DNA of 64,000 nucleotides. It comes from Planctomycetales bacterium (lineage in GTDB: Bacteria > Planctomycetota > Planctomycetia > Pirellulales > Lacipirellulaceae). Below the pieces are notes generated by a model. The model made no database searches. It was not told where the DNA came from and saw only the letters and a program-made list of their open reading frames with translations. The translations under genes were made by a program, and so were the position numbers. Positions 1-8,159 of the stretch are shown here, piece after piece (within the stretch, counting starts at the first letter, position 1; each line of letters starts with the position of its first letter). Location of the stretch: contig JAGQOW010000004.1 of the NCBI GenBank assembly GCA_020427155.1, positions 1-64,000 on the forward strand. Reading direction: 5' to 3'.

Positions 1-434
1 AACTCGGGGCGAGCAGACAACGGGATCTTGTCAGCCGTCGATTCGAGCGCGTCGCGCTGTTCCGTCAATTCAGCGGCGTCTTGCTGGATGGCCAACTTTA
101 AGCGGCTTTCCCAACTGGCGAGCGACTCGACCGGAGCACCTTTGCTTGGCGAGAAGTCGTCGATTGTTTGATCCGAAGCGTAAGTCGTCGTAGGAACTGA
201 CCTTGCCATCTCTGCTGGCGTTTGCTCATCGACCTCGGAAACGACTTCGGGAGTCTCTTCCGCTATCTCTGCCGCAGGTTCCAGGAGACGGACGATCGGC
301 AAGTCGACTTGGAAGATATTGCTGAGCAGAAAGGTCGCATCGCACTCAGGGCATTGTGCGCGGTCGTCGGGCGACGCCTCCTTGGGGATGGCGAGATGCT
401 TGGCGCAGAGGGGACAAGTGGCGAGCGACGCCAT
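1..434 (-). CDS. Zinc-ribbon protein, 3' part beyond window
   Basis: An open reading frame on the minus strand starts with ATG at 434 and runs without a stop to the window edge (144 codons seen). The N-terminus has a two-knuckle zinc ribbon: CPLC near residues 7-10 and CPEC near residues 33-36, the usual layout of MJ0042-type or related ribbons in planctomycete proteins. After it comes an acidic, low-complexity linker (many Glu, Val, Pro, Thr) and then a more helical stretch with charged residues near the window edge. The gene at 12405-13028 has a similar Cys ribbon followed by a GYF_2 domain and a membrane helix, so this could be a relative, but the diagnostic C-terminal part is missing. Function unknown. 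Confidence 0.75.
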   Translation of the reverse strand, partial: MASLATCPLCAKHLAIPKEASPDDRAQCPECDATFLLSNIFQVDLPIVRLLEPAAEIAEETPEVVSEVDEQTPAEMARSVPTTTYASDQTIDDFSPSKGAPVESLASWESRLKLAIQQDAAELTEQRDALESTADKIPLSARPE

Positions 435-615
435 ATTCGGTGTTTCCTTACGGTCGTTTACTTAAACGTTTTTGTCGGTCCGTACCTGCTGATGATCTCA
501 GGGCGGTTGGACGCTACAGGTTGTGTCCGAAGTCCGCCAATCCAGTGTACCACGGACAATGCGACTTGTCGGGGCTAGTCCCTCGCTTGCAAGCATGCTC
601 TTCAGGTATTACGGG

Positions 616-2160
616 CTACAGAGCGTAGAGTTCTCCGTATTTCTGGCCGAGATGGTCCATCAGCGGTTGGTGGGAAAGGGGCGAACCTGTAACCCGCTCT
701 GCGAGTTCGGCAGGGGTATAGCGCCGGCCCTGGGCGTGAATATGCTTGCGAAGCCACTCGCGGAGCAGAGAAAACTCACCTTGGCAGAATTGTGCGTCAA
801 GATCGCCCAAGTCCCGAGCTGCTTGCGCAAAGAACTGGGCTGAGTAGAGATTGCCTAGTGCGTAAGTTGGGAAGTAGCCAAAGAGGCCCGCGCTCCAGTG
901 GACATCTTGCAAAACGCCGTCGGCGTCGTTGGTGGGTTCAATACCGAGAAACGCCTGGTATTTTTCGTTCCAGGCGGCGGGCAAGTCGGCCACTTGCAGT
1001 CGATCTTCGAGCAAAGCTTGCTCCAACTCAAACCGAATCAGGATGTGCAGGTTATAGGTCACTTCGTCGGCATCGACGCGGATGAGCGAGGGCCGTACAT
1101 CGTTGATCGCGCCATAGAAGGCTCGCAAGTCCACGTCGCCCAGGGGGTCGGCAAAGGCGGATTGCGCTTGCGGGTAGAAATGTTCCCAAAAGGAAAGGCT
1201 CCGACCGACCTGGTTTTCCCACATGCGTGATTGCGACTCGTGAATCGCCATCGAAACATCCTCGCCGGTAGGCAATCCGAAGTACTCGCGTGGCAGGCCC
1301 TGGTCGTAGATGCCATGCCCGGCCTCGTGCAGAGTGCTGAAGAGCCCGTCGCAGAAATCGTGTTCGTCGTATCGCGTAGTCAACCGAACATCGCCAGGAC
1401 CGAGGCCAACCATAAACGGGTGATCGGTCTCGTCGATACGCCCTGCTCGGAGGTCAAAACCAATGGCAGCGACTACCTGAGCGCCGAATTGCTTTTGGGC
1501 TGCGATTGGATACTTTCGCGAAATGATCGAAACATCAGGCCGCTGCGAACTGCCGGCGATTGCTTGGACCAGCGGTATCAGGGCGTCGCGCAGGTCCCTA
1601 AGCACTCGAGTAACATTGGCGGTTGATTCGCCCGGCTCATAATCGTCGAGCAGCGGATCGTAGGGGGTAGTGTCGAAACCCAGTGCGGCCGCTTCTTGAC
1701 GTTTCAAGTCGACCGTTTTTTCCAGCAGCGGCTGGAAGCTGGTGAAATCATTGTCGCGCCGCGCATCGGCCCAAACTTGTTGTCCTGCGACAGCCGTGCG
1801 CGTGAGTTCTTCAACTAGCGATTGAGGCAGCTTGGTCTTCTTGTCGTAGTCGCGCCGCAGTTGCCGAATAACGGTTCCAGTGTCGCTATGCGGATCTGAG
1901 GCCAGAGGGCTTTCGCCAAGCTGTTCGAGCCAATCGCCGATGACCGGCGCCGTTTGCTTTTGATGAATCAGGCCTGCAAGATAGGCAGCCTGGTCGGCTC
2001 GGTAAGCGCTGCCCGCAGGCGGCATTTTGGTGCGCTCGTCCCATTCTAATAGTTCCTGGATGGTGGCGAGCATCGAGGCTTCTTTGGCCTTCTCGCATAA
2101 CAATTGATAGGTGGCGTCGTAGTCGGACATCGGCGGCGGATTGACTCTAGAGGGGGACAT
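616..2160 (-). CDS. Carboxypeptidase Taq (M32 metallocarboxypeptidase)
   Basis: Cytoplasmic zinc carboxypeptidase that removes C-terminal residues from peptides. The family signature is complete. HEAGH lies at residues 278-282 (two His zinc ligands and the catalytic Glu). About 27 residues later comes IHESQSRMWEN, which carries the third ligand. DEVTYNLHILIR follows towards the C-terminus. The length of 514 residues matches the usual 490-510. An in-frame ATG at 2130 would remove the first ten residues (a Pro-rich stretch), and neither start has a convincing Shine-Dalgarno sequence. The gene lies head to head with the BshB1-like gene, with 113 bases between the second start and that gene's ATG at 2274. 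Confidence 0.93.
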   Translation of the reverse strand: MSPSRVNPPPMSDYDATYQLLCEKAKEASMLATIQELLEWDERTKMPPAGSAYRADQAAYLAGLIHQKQTAPVIGDWLEQLGESPLASDPHSDTGTVIRQLRRDYDKKTKLPQSLVEELTRTAVAGQQVWADARRDNDFTSFQPLLEKTVDLKRQEAAALGFDTTPYDPLLDDYEPGESTANVTRVLRDLRDALIPLVQAIAGSSQRPDVSIISRKYPIAAQKQFGAQVVAAIGFDLRAGRIDETDHPFMVGLGPGDVRLTTRYDEHDFCDGLFSTLHEAGHGIYDQGLPREYFGLPTGEDVSMAIHESQSRMWENQVGRSLSFWEHFYPQAQSAFADPLGDVDLRAFYGAINDVRPSLIRVDADEVTYNLHILIRFELEQALLEDRLQVADLPAAWNEKYQAFLGIEPTNDADGVLQDVHWSAGLFGYFPTYALGNLYSAQFFAQAARDLGDLDAQFCQGEFSLLREWLRKHIHAQGRRYTPAELAERVTGSPLSHQPLMDHLGQKYGELYAL

Positions 2161-2273
2161 GATCAGATTGATAAGAGTTGGCGTTATCGTCTTCGCTCAG
2201 CATATCCGGTCTGGCGACCGGCGCTAACGCGGCCACACCAGGATTTCAGTCCCGCCACGATCGGACTACGTCT

Positions 2274-2963
2274 ATGCTCGATGTGCTTGTGATTGCTCCA
2301 CATCCCGACGATGCAGAGTTGGGGATGGGCGGGGCGATCCTGAGATTTAAGAACGAGGGCCTGCGCGTCGGAGTGCTGGACTTGACGAACGGCGAGCCGA
2401 CGCCCCATGGTTCGCTGGAATTGCGTCAGCAAGAGACTGCGGCAGCAACCGGAATCCTTGGTCTCGATTGGCGCGAGAATCTGGGCCTACCGAATCGGAG
2501 TCTGGAGCCGACGCTGGCGGCCCGCGAGCAGCTGGCGGGCGTCATTCGCCAGCAACGTCCGCGTTGGCTCTTTGCGCCGTACTGGGTGGATGCTCATCCT
2601 GATCACGTAGCGGCCACTCAGTTGGTCGAAGCCGCCCGCTTCTGGGCAAAACTCTCGAAGACCGCCATGCCGGGTGAGCCACACCATCCCGAGCGGATAT
2701 ATAACTACTACTGTGTACACCTGAAGCTGGCCCCTCAGCCGGCGTTTGTGCTCGATATTTCCAGCGAGTGGGAACGAAAGGCAGCTGCGATAGCTTGCTA
2801 TCAGAGTCAGTTTGTTACCGGGCGCGACTCCACGCCGCCCACGTTTCTCGACTCGCTGCGCGACGAGGCAGCCTACTGGGGCAAAACGATCGGCGCCCGC
2901 TATGGCGAGCCGTTTATGTGCCGCGAGCCGTTGGGGCTCAGCACGATGGCGGGACTGCTTTGA
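2274..2963 (+). CDS. bshB1: PIG-L/LmbE deacetylase, BshB1-type (bacillithiol pathway)
   Basis: Predicted zinc-dependent N-deacetylase of 229 residues. The PIG-L metal site APHPDDAELG is at residues 8-17, and the second motif HPDH with nearby helices is present (AHPDHVAATQLVEAARFW). The pattern around LRQQET, DWRENLGLPNR and YQSQF is that of BshB1, which converts GlcNAc-malate to GlcN-malate in bacillithiol synthesis; mycothiol and general PIG-L members differ there. I place the start at ATG 2274, because the upstream in-frame extension to 2178 has no family similarity and would put about 32 residues before the first beta strand. Whether the organism makes bacillithiol cannot be told from here, since bshA and bshC are not in the window. 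Confidence 0.85.
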   Translation: MLDVLVIAPHPDDAELGMGGAILRFKNEGLRVGVLDLTNGEPTPHGSLELRQQETAAATGILGLDWRENLGLPNRSLEPTLAAREQLAGVIRQQRPRWLFAPYWVDAHPDHVAATQLVEAARFWAKLSKTAMPGEPHHPERIYNYYCVHLKLAPQPAFVLDISSEWERKAAAIACYQSQFVTGRDSTPPTFLDSLRDEAAYWGKTIGARYGEPFMCREPLGLSTMAGLL

Positions 2964-3197
2964 GATGCATTCAGACAGGCCGCCGCGCGGTCCGCGGAGC
3001 CCAGAGGTAGGTGTGCCACTGGCTAAGCTCCGCGACAGCTAGCGGAGATAGCGTCGCTCGTGATTTCTTTTGTCGAAAAGTTGGAGCAGTTCTGCTGATT
3101 GAGCCGAAGATAGCGACAACGCGCCTAGTCCACAGGTGTGGTCTCGCGCGGCCAAAACTGAAAGGGGGGCCCCTTTCATTTTGGAATTGTCGCCCCC
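2964..3197. other. Intergenic spacer with small inverted repeat
   Basis: No gene is visible. The spacer holds a short inverted repeat, CTCCGC (3028-3033) and GCGGAG (3042-3047), with no T-run, so it is not a typical terminator. Confidence 0.3.
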
Positions 3198-4307
3198 ATG
3201 GGTGGAAAGCTCTTCATCGCGGTTGGTCTCTTTGCGATTGTCGCCTGCTCGGGCTGCAGTTTGGTGCTGCCTGAAGTTTCTCATCAGCCAGTGATTCGCA
3301 ATCCGTTTCCCCAACTGAGCCGGGTCGCGGTGGCGCCATTCTTCAATCAAAGCGACGAATCGACCCTTGACGGGCGCGAAGTGGCGATGGCCTACTTTGC
3401 TGAATTGCAGCGCACGCCAGGTTTCGAAGTTGTCCCGGTGGGCGTCGTCGAGGAAGCAATCATTGCACATCGAGTCGACCTGAGCGGTGCTGGCGAAGCG
3501 CGGCGGTTGGCCGAGATATTGAGCGTCGATGCCGTAGTTGTTGGCGCGGTAACCGACTACTCTGCCTATTATCCGCCGCGAGTCGGTTTGCGCGTGGAGT
3601 GGTACACGGCCAATCCGGGCTATCATGAGATTCCGGCTGGATACGGTTTGCCTTGGAACACGCCGGAGGAAGAGTATATACCCGACTCGCTGGTTTACGA
3701 ATCAGAAATGGCGCTGGCCCGAGCCCAAATGGCGACACAAACGCCCGATTGCAATGGTGCGTGTCAAACGCTGCCAGCGCCGCCAGTGATGTCAGACGGT
3801 GCTGGCAACGTAGGCCGAGGACGCGATCCGTTTGAAGAATCTGAAGTGCGCGTGGCGCAACAAGTAGAAGAGTTGCCTGCTGGCAACCTCGAACCGACGC
3901 CTGCGGACGGCGATACCAATGCGTCAGACGATTCGAACGTTGCGAGCGAAACGATCATTGCAGGTGAATCAATCGCTGCAACCGGTACGTTGCCACCCGA
4001 TTGGCCCAATGAAAGTTGTTTTTGCCCGGGCTCTCCCCAGGCAGAAAAGCCCCCCTGTTTGCCCTATCATGGACCTGTGCTCAGTCATACACGCATCTAT
4101 CGCGGCACCGATCCTGAGCTTACCCAGGCTTTAAAAAGCTATGTTTACTTTAGGGACGACATTCGCTTTGGCGGCTGGGAAGCATACTTGCAGCGTAGTG
4201 ATGACTTCTTGAGGTTCTGCTGTCACATGCATATCTCCGAGATGCTGTCGGCACGCGGCGGGAGTCATAAAACACGTCTGGTGTGGCGCTGGCCTGAAAG
4301 CCGATAG
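3198..4307 (+). CDS. Secreted lipoprotein with TolB/CsgG-like N-terminal domain
   Basis: A 369-residue protein with a lipoprotein signal: a hydrophobic segment at residues 5-16, then an IVAC lipobox at Cys17 (a second Cys at 20 is possible). Residues 40-125 read like the nucleotide-free alpha/beta fold of TolB-N/CsgG/GNA1162-type lipoproteins: a VAVAPFFNQS strand, a helix, a GFEVVPVG strand, then LSVDAVVVGAVTDY. After an aromatic stretch comes a low-complexity, acidic and Thr/Ser-rich linker (about residues 180-275). The C-terminal 75 residues are compact, with several Cys. It probably sits on the periplasmic face of a membrane. The exact role is unknown; assignment to the TolB/CsgG-like group rests on the strand pattern only. 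Confidence 0.7.
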   Translation: MGGKLFIAVGLFAIVACSGCSLVLPEVSHQPVIRNPFPQLSRVAVAPFFNQSDESTLDGREVAMAYFAELQRTPGFEVVPVGVVEEAIIAHRVDLSGAGEARRLAEILSVDAVVVGAVTDYSAYYPPRVGLRVEWYTANPGYHEIPAGYGLPWNTPEEEYIPDSLVYESEMALARAQMATQTPDCNGACQTLPAPPVMSDGAGNVGRGRDPFEESEVRVAQQVEELPAGNLEPTPADGDTNASDDSNVASETIIAGESIAATGTLPPDWPNESCFCPGSPQAEKPPCLPYHGPVLSHTRIYRGTDPELTQALKSYVYFRDDIRFGGWEAYLQRSDDFLRFCCHMHISEMLSARGGSHKTRLVWRWPESR

Positions 4308-4471
4308 ATCGTCTTAGAAGCCGAACTCGCCGGTACGACTTCCAAGCTGGCCGCCACTGCACCCGCGCCGCGGAGGCCAATCACCCGCAACGGTCTCCGC
4401 CTTGACGGCACCCGCTCTGTCGATGCTGAGACTACTTCCTTCGCTGCGTTGCCGCATGGAGAGCTGCTACC

Positions 4472-4714
4472 GTGAATGATGACGACATCAATGTGCTAGC
4501 GTTGGTCAAAGGACGAGAACGCTACATCTTCCTTTACGACGATAGTCAACGCGCCGAAACCTTGCGCGTGCTCGGTCGTTTTGCCTCGCGCCCCGATTTG
4601 AGCTTCTCCTGGTACGACGCGGCGGTGCTGAGCCGCAAAGTACGTCAGTCGAGTCCCACAGGAAAACTGCTCGATCGAATCTCCTTGCCGCAACAGAGTG
4701 ACTTGGACGAGTGA
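4472..4714 (+). CDS. Conserved-looking 80-residue protein of unknown function
   Basis: Small cytoplasmic protein that starts with GTG at 4472; an overlapping ATG at 4476 is out of frame. It is rich in charged residues and has an alternating pattern (RERYIFLYDD, then ETLRVLGRFASRPDLSFSWYDAAVLSRKVRQ) that looks like a genuine folded domain and not a shadow frame. I do not recognise the family. It lies 82 bases before xerC in the same direction and 164 bases after the lipoprotein gene, so it may be cotranscribed with xerC. The 7-nt-periodic palindrome at 4728-4790 sits in the gap. Confidence 0.65.
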   Translation: MNDDDINVLALVKGRERYIFLYDDSQRAETLRVLGRFASRPDLSFSWYDAAVLSRKVRQSSPTGKLLDRISLPQQSDLDE

Positions 4715-4727
4715 CTTTTTGAAGCGA

Positions 4728-4790
4728 TCAGGGGTCGGCGGTCAGCGGCTCGTACCAAATAGCTAACTCTGATCTTTCGACTGCTGATCT
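4728..4790. repeat. Heptad-periodic imperfect palindrome, copy 1
   Basis: Left arm: the word TC(A/G)G recurs at 4728, 4735 and 4742, exactly 7 bases apart. Right arm: CTGA/TCGA/CTGA words at 4769, 4777 and 4784 (steps of 8 and 7) are the approximate reverse complement of the left arm. A spacer of about 20 bases separates the arms. It ends six bases before the xerC start codon, so it would lie in the xerC leader. Compare 7433-7473, 9671-9745 and 13036-13111. Confidence 0.65.
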
Positions 4791-4795
4791 CTCTC

Positions 4796-5695
4796 ATGCA
4801 ACGCAAGATTGGTCGATTTCTGAAGCACTTGCACATTGAGCGGGGGGCTTCGCCATACACACTTAAGAGCTACCGCGAAGACCTGGAGTCGTTGGTCGAG
4901 TACTTTGGCGAGGAAGACGGCAGCTGTCCCGATCCGGCGAGTTTGACTTCAGTCGAGTTGCGCGGCTATCTATCAGCCCTGCACGAGGCGGGCTATGCCA
5001 AGACTTCGATCGCGCGCAAACTGGCGTCGCTGCGCAGTTTCTATCGGTATGGGCAGCGGGAAGGCTGGGCCGACAACAACCCGGCTAAGGCCTTGCGCAA
5101 TCCGCGAAAGGCGCGGAAGCTGCCGCATTTTTTGACGACCGAGGAGATCGGTCGCCTGCTCGCCGCCCCGCCGAACAATGCCCCGCTGGGACTTCGCGAC
5201 CGGGCGATTCTCGAAACGCTTTACTCGGGAGGGCTACGGGTAAGCGAATTGGTCGACCTCGATGATGGCGATCTGGATTTTGAGCAAGGGATTGTGCGTG
5301 TCCGTGGCAAGGGACGCAAGGAGCGGCTAGCCCCGTTGGGTTCCTTCGCCATCCGAGCGTTGCAAGCCTGGCTCAAGCAGCGTCAGCTTTCGGCCAAAGA
5401 ACCTCAGGAGCGAAAGGCGCCAGTGTTTGTCAACAAATTCGGCACACGTCTGACCACCCGTAGCGTGGGGCGCATGCTGGAGAAGCATCTGCGCGAGTCG
5501 GGGCTCGACAATCGGACAAGTCCGCACACGTTGCGACACAGTTTTGCGACCCACCTGCTCGATCGCGGGGCCGACATCCGGAGCGTCCAGGAATTGCTGG
5601 GGCACAAGAGCCTGGAAACGACCCAAATCTATACGCACGTCAGCACGAGCAATCTGCGGGCAGCTTACGAAAAAGCACATCCTCGAGCTCGATAA
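4796..5695 (+). CDS. xerC: Tyrosine recombinase XerC
   Basis: Site-specific tyrosine recombinase of 299 residues, the normal size for XerC/XerD, which resolve chromosome dimers at dif. The N-terminal SAM-like core-binding domain spans residues 1-90 ([12 protein letters not shown]). The catalytic domain has the full active site: Arg148 in GGLRVSEL, Lys172 in RGKGRKER, His244 and Arg247 in [12 protein letters not shown], His270 in [10 protein letters not shown] and the nucleophile Tyr279 in IYTHVS. XerC and XerD are hard to separate by eye; the XerC label is the more likely one because of the typical short spacing and end sequence. ATG at 4796 follows directly after the heptad palindrome and has no strong Shine-Dalgarno sequence. 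Confidence 0.92.
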   Translation: MQRKIGRFLKHLHIERGASPYTLKSYREDLESLVEYFGEEDGSCPDPASLTSVELRGYLSALHEAGYAKTSIARKLASLRSFYRYGQREGWADNNPAKALRNPRKARKLPHFLTTEEIGRLLAAPPNNAPLGLRDRAILETLYSGGLRVSELVDLDDGDLDFEQGIVRVRGKGRKERLAPLGSFAIRALQAWLKQRQLSAKEPQERKAPVFVNKFGTRLTTRSVGRMLEKHLRESGLDNRTSPHTLRHSFATHLLDRGADIRSVQELLGHKSLETTQIYTHVSTSNLRAAYEKAHPRAR

Positions 5696-6047
5696 GGGTC
5701 TCTCCTCCGTGCTGCCGGGCGGCACTCGGATTCGTCGCGCCTCGGGGGACTCTGTGTGTTGCCAGACAACACAGCTTAGGCAATTCGTTGGATAATTCGT
5801 TACGATTGTTGCAATTGTACAATAGTACCGGCTGTTGGCGCGTGCGAAATTGTTGACCCGACGCCTCCTGCAACGTACATATTTATCGACAACCCATGGT
5901 CAAATCTCCCCGTCGGTAGCATCATCGCCGCGCACCTCCCCAGCGCACGCTTGCCGAAGACCTCGGGTTGAAACCAAACCAATAGCCTGCGCTGGGGCCC
6001 CTCTGTAAGGGGCGTTCTAGTGCCTTATGCCGGGAGACGAAGGCGCG
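5696..6047. other. Intergenic spacer, small leader hairpin
   Basis: No gene is seen in these 352 bases. The stretch 5800-5830 is AT-rich for this genome and could hold a promoter. A hairpin with GCCCCT at 5997-6002 and AGGGGC at 6008-6013 lies 34 bases before the regulator start; it has no T-run. Confidence 0.3.
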
Positions 6048-7427
6048 ATGATACATGGATCTTTGTTGCTGGTCGACGACGATCAACAAGTACTCGAATC
6101 AATGGCCGAGTGGCTACGCGACCAAGGCCTGACGGTCGACACATCTTCCGGTTATGCTGACGCGCTCGAGCGGCTGCGGCAAAAAAGCTACGCCATGCTG
6201 CTCGTAGATGTACGGCTGCAAGACGGCGATGGCTTTGATCTCTTGGAGCAGGTGCGACGCAACTACCCCGAGAGTCACGTGGTACTGATGACCGGATATG
6301 GCGACGCCGACGCCGCCGTCGAGGCGCTGCGAGCTGGAGCTGCCGATTATCTGACCAAACCGTTGATCGACGACGAACTGCTGATGTGCATCGAGCGGGC
6401 CTTCGCTCAGCGCCAAGTGATCGAAGAAAACACACAGCTGCGAAAACAGCTCGACAAGCACAACGCGATGGACAACATCATCGGCCAAGACCCGCGGATG
6501 CTGAAGGTCTTTGATATGGTCGAGAGCGTGGCTGACACGAGGGCCACGGTGCTGGTCACTGGCGAGAGCGGTACCGGCAAGTCGATGATTGCCCGTGCGA
6601 TTCATCGACATAGTGATCGGTCGGCTAAGCCTTTTGTCGAGGTCGCTTGCGGCTCGTTGCCTGAGAACCTGCTCGAAAGCGAACTGTTCGGCCATGTCGC
6701 AGGGGCGTTTACCGGTGCTACCGGCGACAAGGTTGGTAAGTTTATGCAGGCCAATGGCGGCACCATTTTTCTCGATGAAATTGGCACCGCCAGCCCGGCA
6801 ATGCAGGTAAAGCTACTGCGTGTTTTGCAGGAACTCGAATTCGAACAAGTCGGTGGCAGCAAAACCTTTAAGGTAGATGTGCGGGTGATCTTGGCAACCA
6901 ACGAAGACCTGGCCGAGGCGGTTTCCAAAGGCACGTTCCGCCAGGATTTGTATTATCGCGTCAACGTGATCAATATTGAACTGCCCAGCTTGCGCCAACG
7001 GCAAAGCGACATTCCTTTGCTCGCACTGAGTTTCTTGCGAGAGTTGAAGGAAGACACGAATCGCCCGGTGAATGGATTCAGCGAAGAAGCGCTCGCCGCA
7101 CTAGAAGCATATCCGTGGCCGGGCAATATCCGTGAACTGCAAAACGTCGTTGAACGAGCTGTGCTGCTGGGCAAGGGAGACGTGATTTCGATTGGCGATC
7201 TGCCGCGGGATATTGTCGGCGGACCGAGCATCAGCCTGCCGCGTGTCGGCAACAAGACGCTGAAAGAAGCGCTCGAAGAGCCTGAACGTCAGATTATTCT
7301 TGACGTCTTGGAATCGAACAGCTGGAACCGCAACGCGACTGCCGATTCGTTGGGTGTCAATCGCACGACGCTTTACAAGAAGATGAAGCGGCTCGGCTTG
7401 GAGGATGGGAAGTACGCCTCGAGATGA
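6048..7427 (+). CDS. NtrC-family sigma-54-dependent response regulator
   Basis: Activator of sigma-54 promoters, 459 residues from ATG 6048, which has an AGG five bases upstream; an in-frame ATG at 6027 adds seven residues. Receiver domain: residues 5-120 with the acidic pocket Asp10-Asp12 and phosphoacceptor Asp54. AAA+ domain: Walker A GESGTGKS (172-179), an intact sigma-54 contact loop GAFTGA (219-224), Walker B IFLDEIG and the sensor/arginine-finger region. C-terminal Fis-type helix-turn-helix ends in [14 protein letters not shown]. The partner histidine kinase is not next to it, so this may be an orphan regulator or be served from elsewhere. Targets cannot be predicted from this window. 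Confidence 0.95.
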   Translation: MIHGSLLLVDDDQQVLESMAEWLRDQGLTVDTSSGYADALERLRQKSYAMLLVDVRLQDGDGFDLLEQVRRNYPESHVVLMTGYGDADAAVEALRAGAADYLTKPLIDDELLMCIERAFAQRQVIEENTQLRKQLDKHNAMDNIIGQDPRMLKVFDMVESVADTRATVLVTGESGTGKSMIARAIHRHSDRSAKPFVEVACGSLPENLLESELFGHVAGAFTGATGDKVGKFMQANGGTIFLDEIGTASPAMQVKLLRVLQELEFEQVGGSKTFKVDVRVILATNEDLAEAVSKGTFRQDLYYRVNVINIELPSLRQRQSDIPLLALSFLRELKEDTNRPVNGFSEEALAALEAYPWPGNIRELQNVVERAVLLGKGDVISIGDLPRDIVGGPSISLPRVGNKTLKEALEEPERQIILDVLESNSWNRNATADSLGVNRTTLYKKMKRLGLEDGKYASR

Positions 7428-7432
7428 GGGGG

Positions 7433-7473
7433 ACAGACTTCAGTCGTCAGGGCTCGGAGATCTGAGAGACTGG
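7433..7473. repeat. Heptad-periodic array, copy 2
   Basis: Words of the form TCNG start at 7440, 7447, 7454 and 7461, preceded by ACAG at 7433 and followed by a CTG: six consecutive steps in one 7-base register. A weaker reverse-complementary set of words (TTGA, CTGA) follows at about 7492-7512. It lies between the converging regulator gene and the gene ending at 7542. Confidence 0.65.
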
Positions 7474-7541
7474 AAAAAGTCCATTGGATTGTTGACGGAT
7501 TGAGCTGAGAGGCCCCAGGCACAAAACCATCAGCGTGACAT

Positions 7542-7985
7542 TCAGTCAGCGGGCAACGGCTCCAGGCGCGCCTCTGATTCTCCCGAAGGAGGATCGACAT
7601 GGCGTAAGTCTTCTGCCGAGTAGAGCTTAGCAATCGGTTGGTCGTTTTCCTGTACCTGGTAGCGAATGCCGCGGCCGGCGACGTTCCAGAGCATTTCGCG
7701 AATTGTACCGGTGCGCGGCGTATTGCGTTGTCCGCGCGAGAGCACTTCGACCCAATCGCCGATCTCAAAACCCTCTGACTCGACTTCTTTCCAAAGCGTG
7801 CGGAGCACGCGCAGTCGCTCTGCACCATAGTGAAGAACTACAAAAGGCCCTTGCTCGCCGTCGCGGCGATAGATGCGCATGCTTGGCAAACGCTGCCGGG
7901 CCAGTTCGACATCCTCTGGATGGAGCCAGTCATCTCCATCCTCAGGCCACCAGGGGTAGTAACCGTAGCGGGGATCGGTTTTCAT
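7542..7985 (-). CDS. Hypothetical protein, 147 residues
   Basis: I place the start at ATG 7985, which has GAGG six bases before it; the longer frame to 8075 lacks such a site and adds 30 unlike residues. The protein is soluble and charged. The N-terminal half has YYPWWPEDGDDWLHPEDVELARQRLPSMRIY, and the middle contains a GDWVEVL segment and GTIREMLWN, suggesting a small beta-barrel fold. I do not recognise a named family. It is convergent with the NtrC-type regulator and divergent from the P-loop ATPase gene, whose start is 175 bases away. Confidence 0.72.
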   Translation of the reverse strand: MKTDPRYGYYPWWPEDGDDWLHPEDVELARQRLPSMRIYRRDGEQGPFVVLHYGAERLRVLRTLWKEVESEGFEIGDWVEVLSRGQRNTPRTGTIREMLWNVAGRGIRYQVQENDQPIAKLYSAEDLRHVDPPSGESEARLEPLPAD

Positions 7986-8159
7986 ATGCTGCCTCGGTTC
8001 CAAACTGCCCGTCAGCGTGCCCCTAAGAGCCGAGCGAGCCGCCGTTCCAATACTAAGAATACTCATTATCGGCATTCTGGGCCAGTTCGCGGCGCTACGA
8101 GCGATCTATACTTGATGGATCGATATCTCTCACGTTTCTCTCTCGGCTGACCGTTTGCC

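Noticed and set aside
222-843. Plus-strand ORFs at 222-843
   Set aside because: They lie opposite the truncated zinc-ribbon gene (minus, 1-434) and the end of the carboxypeptidase gene; composition is shadow-like.
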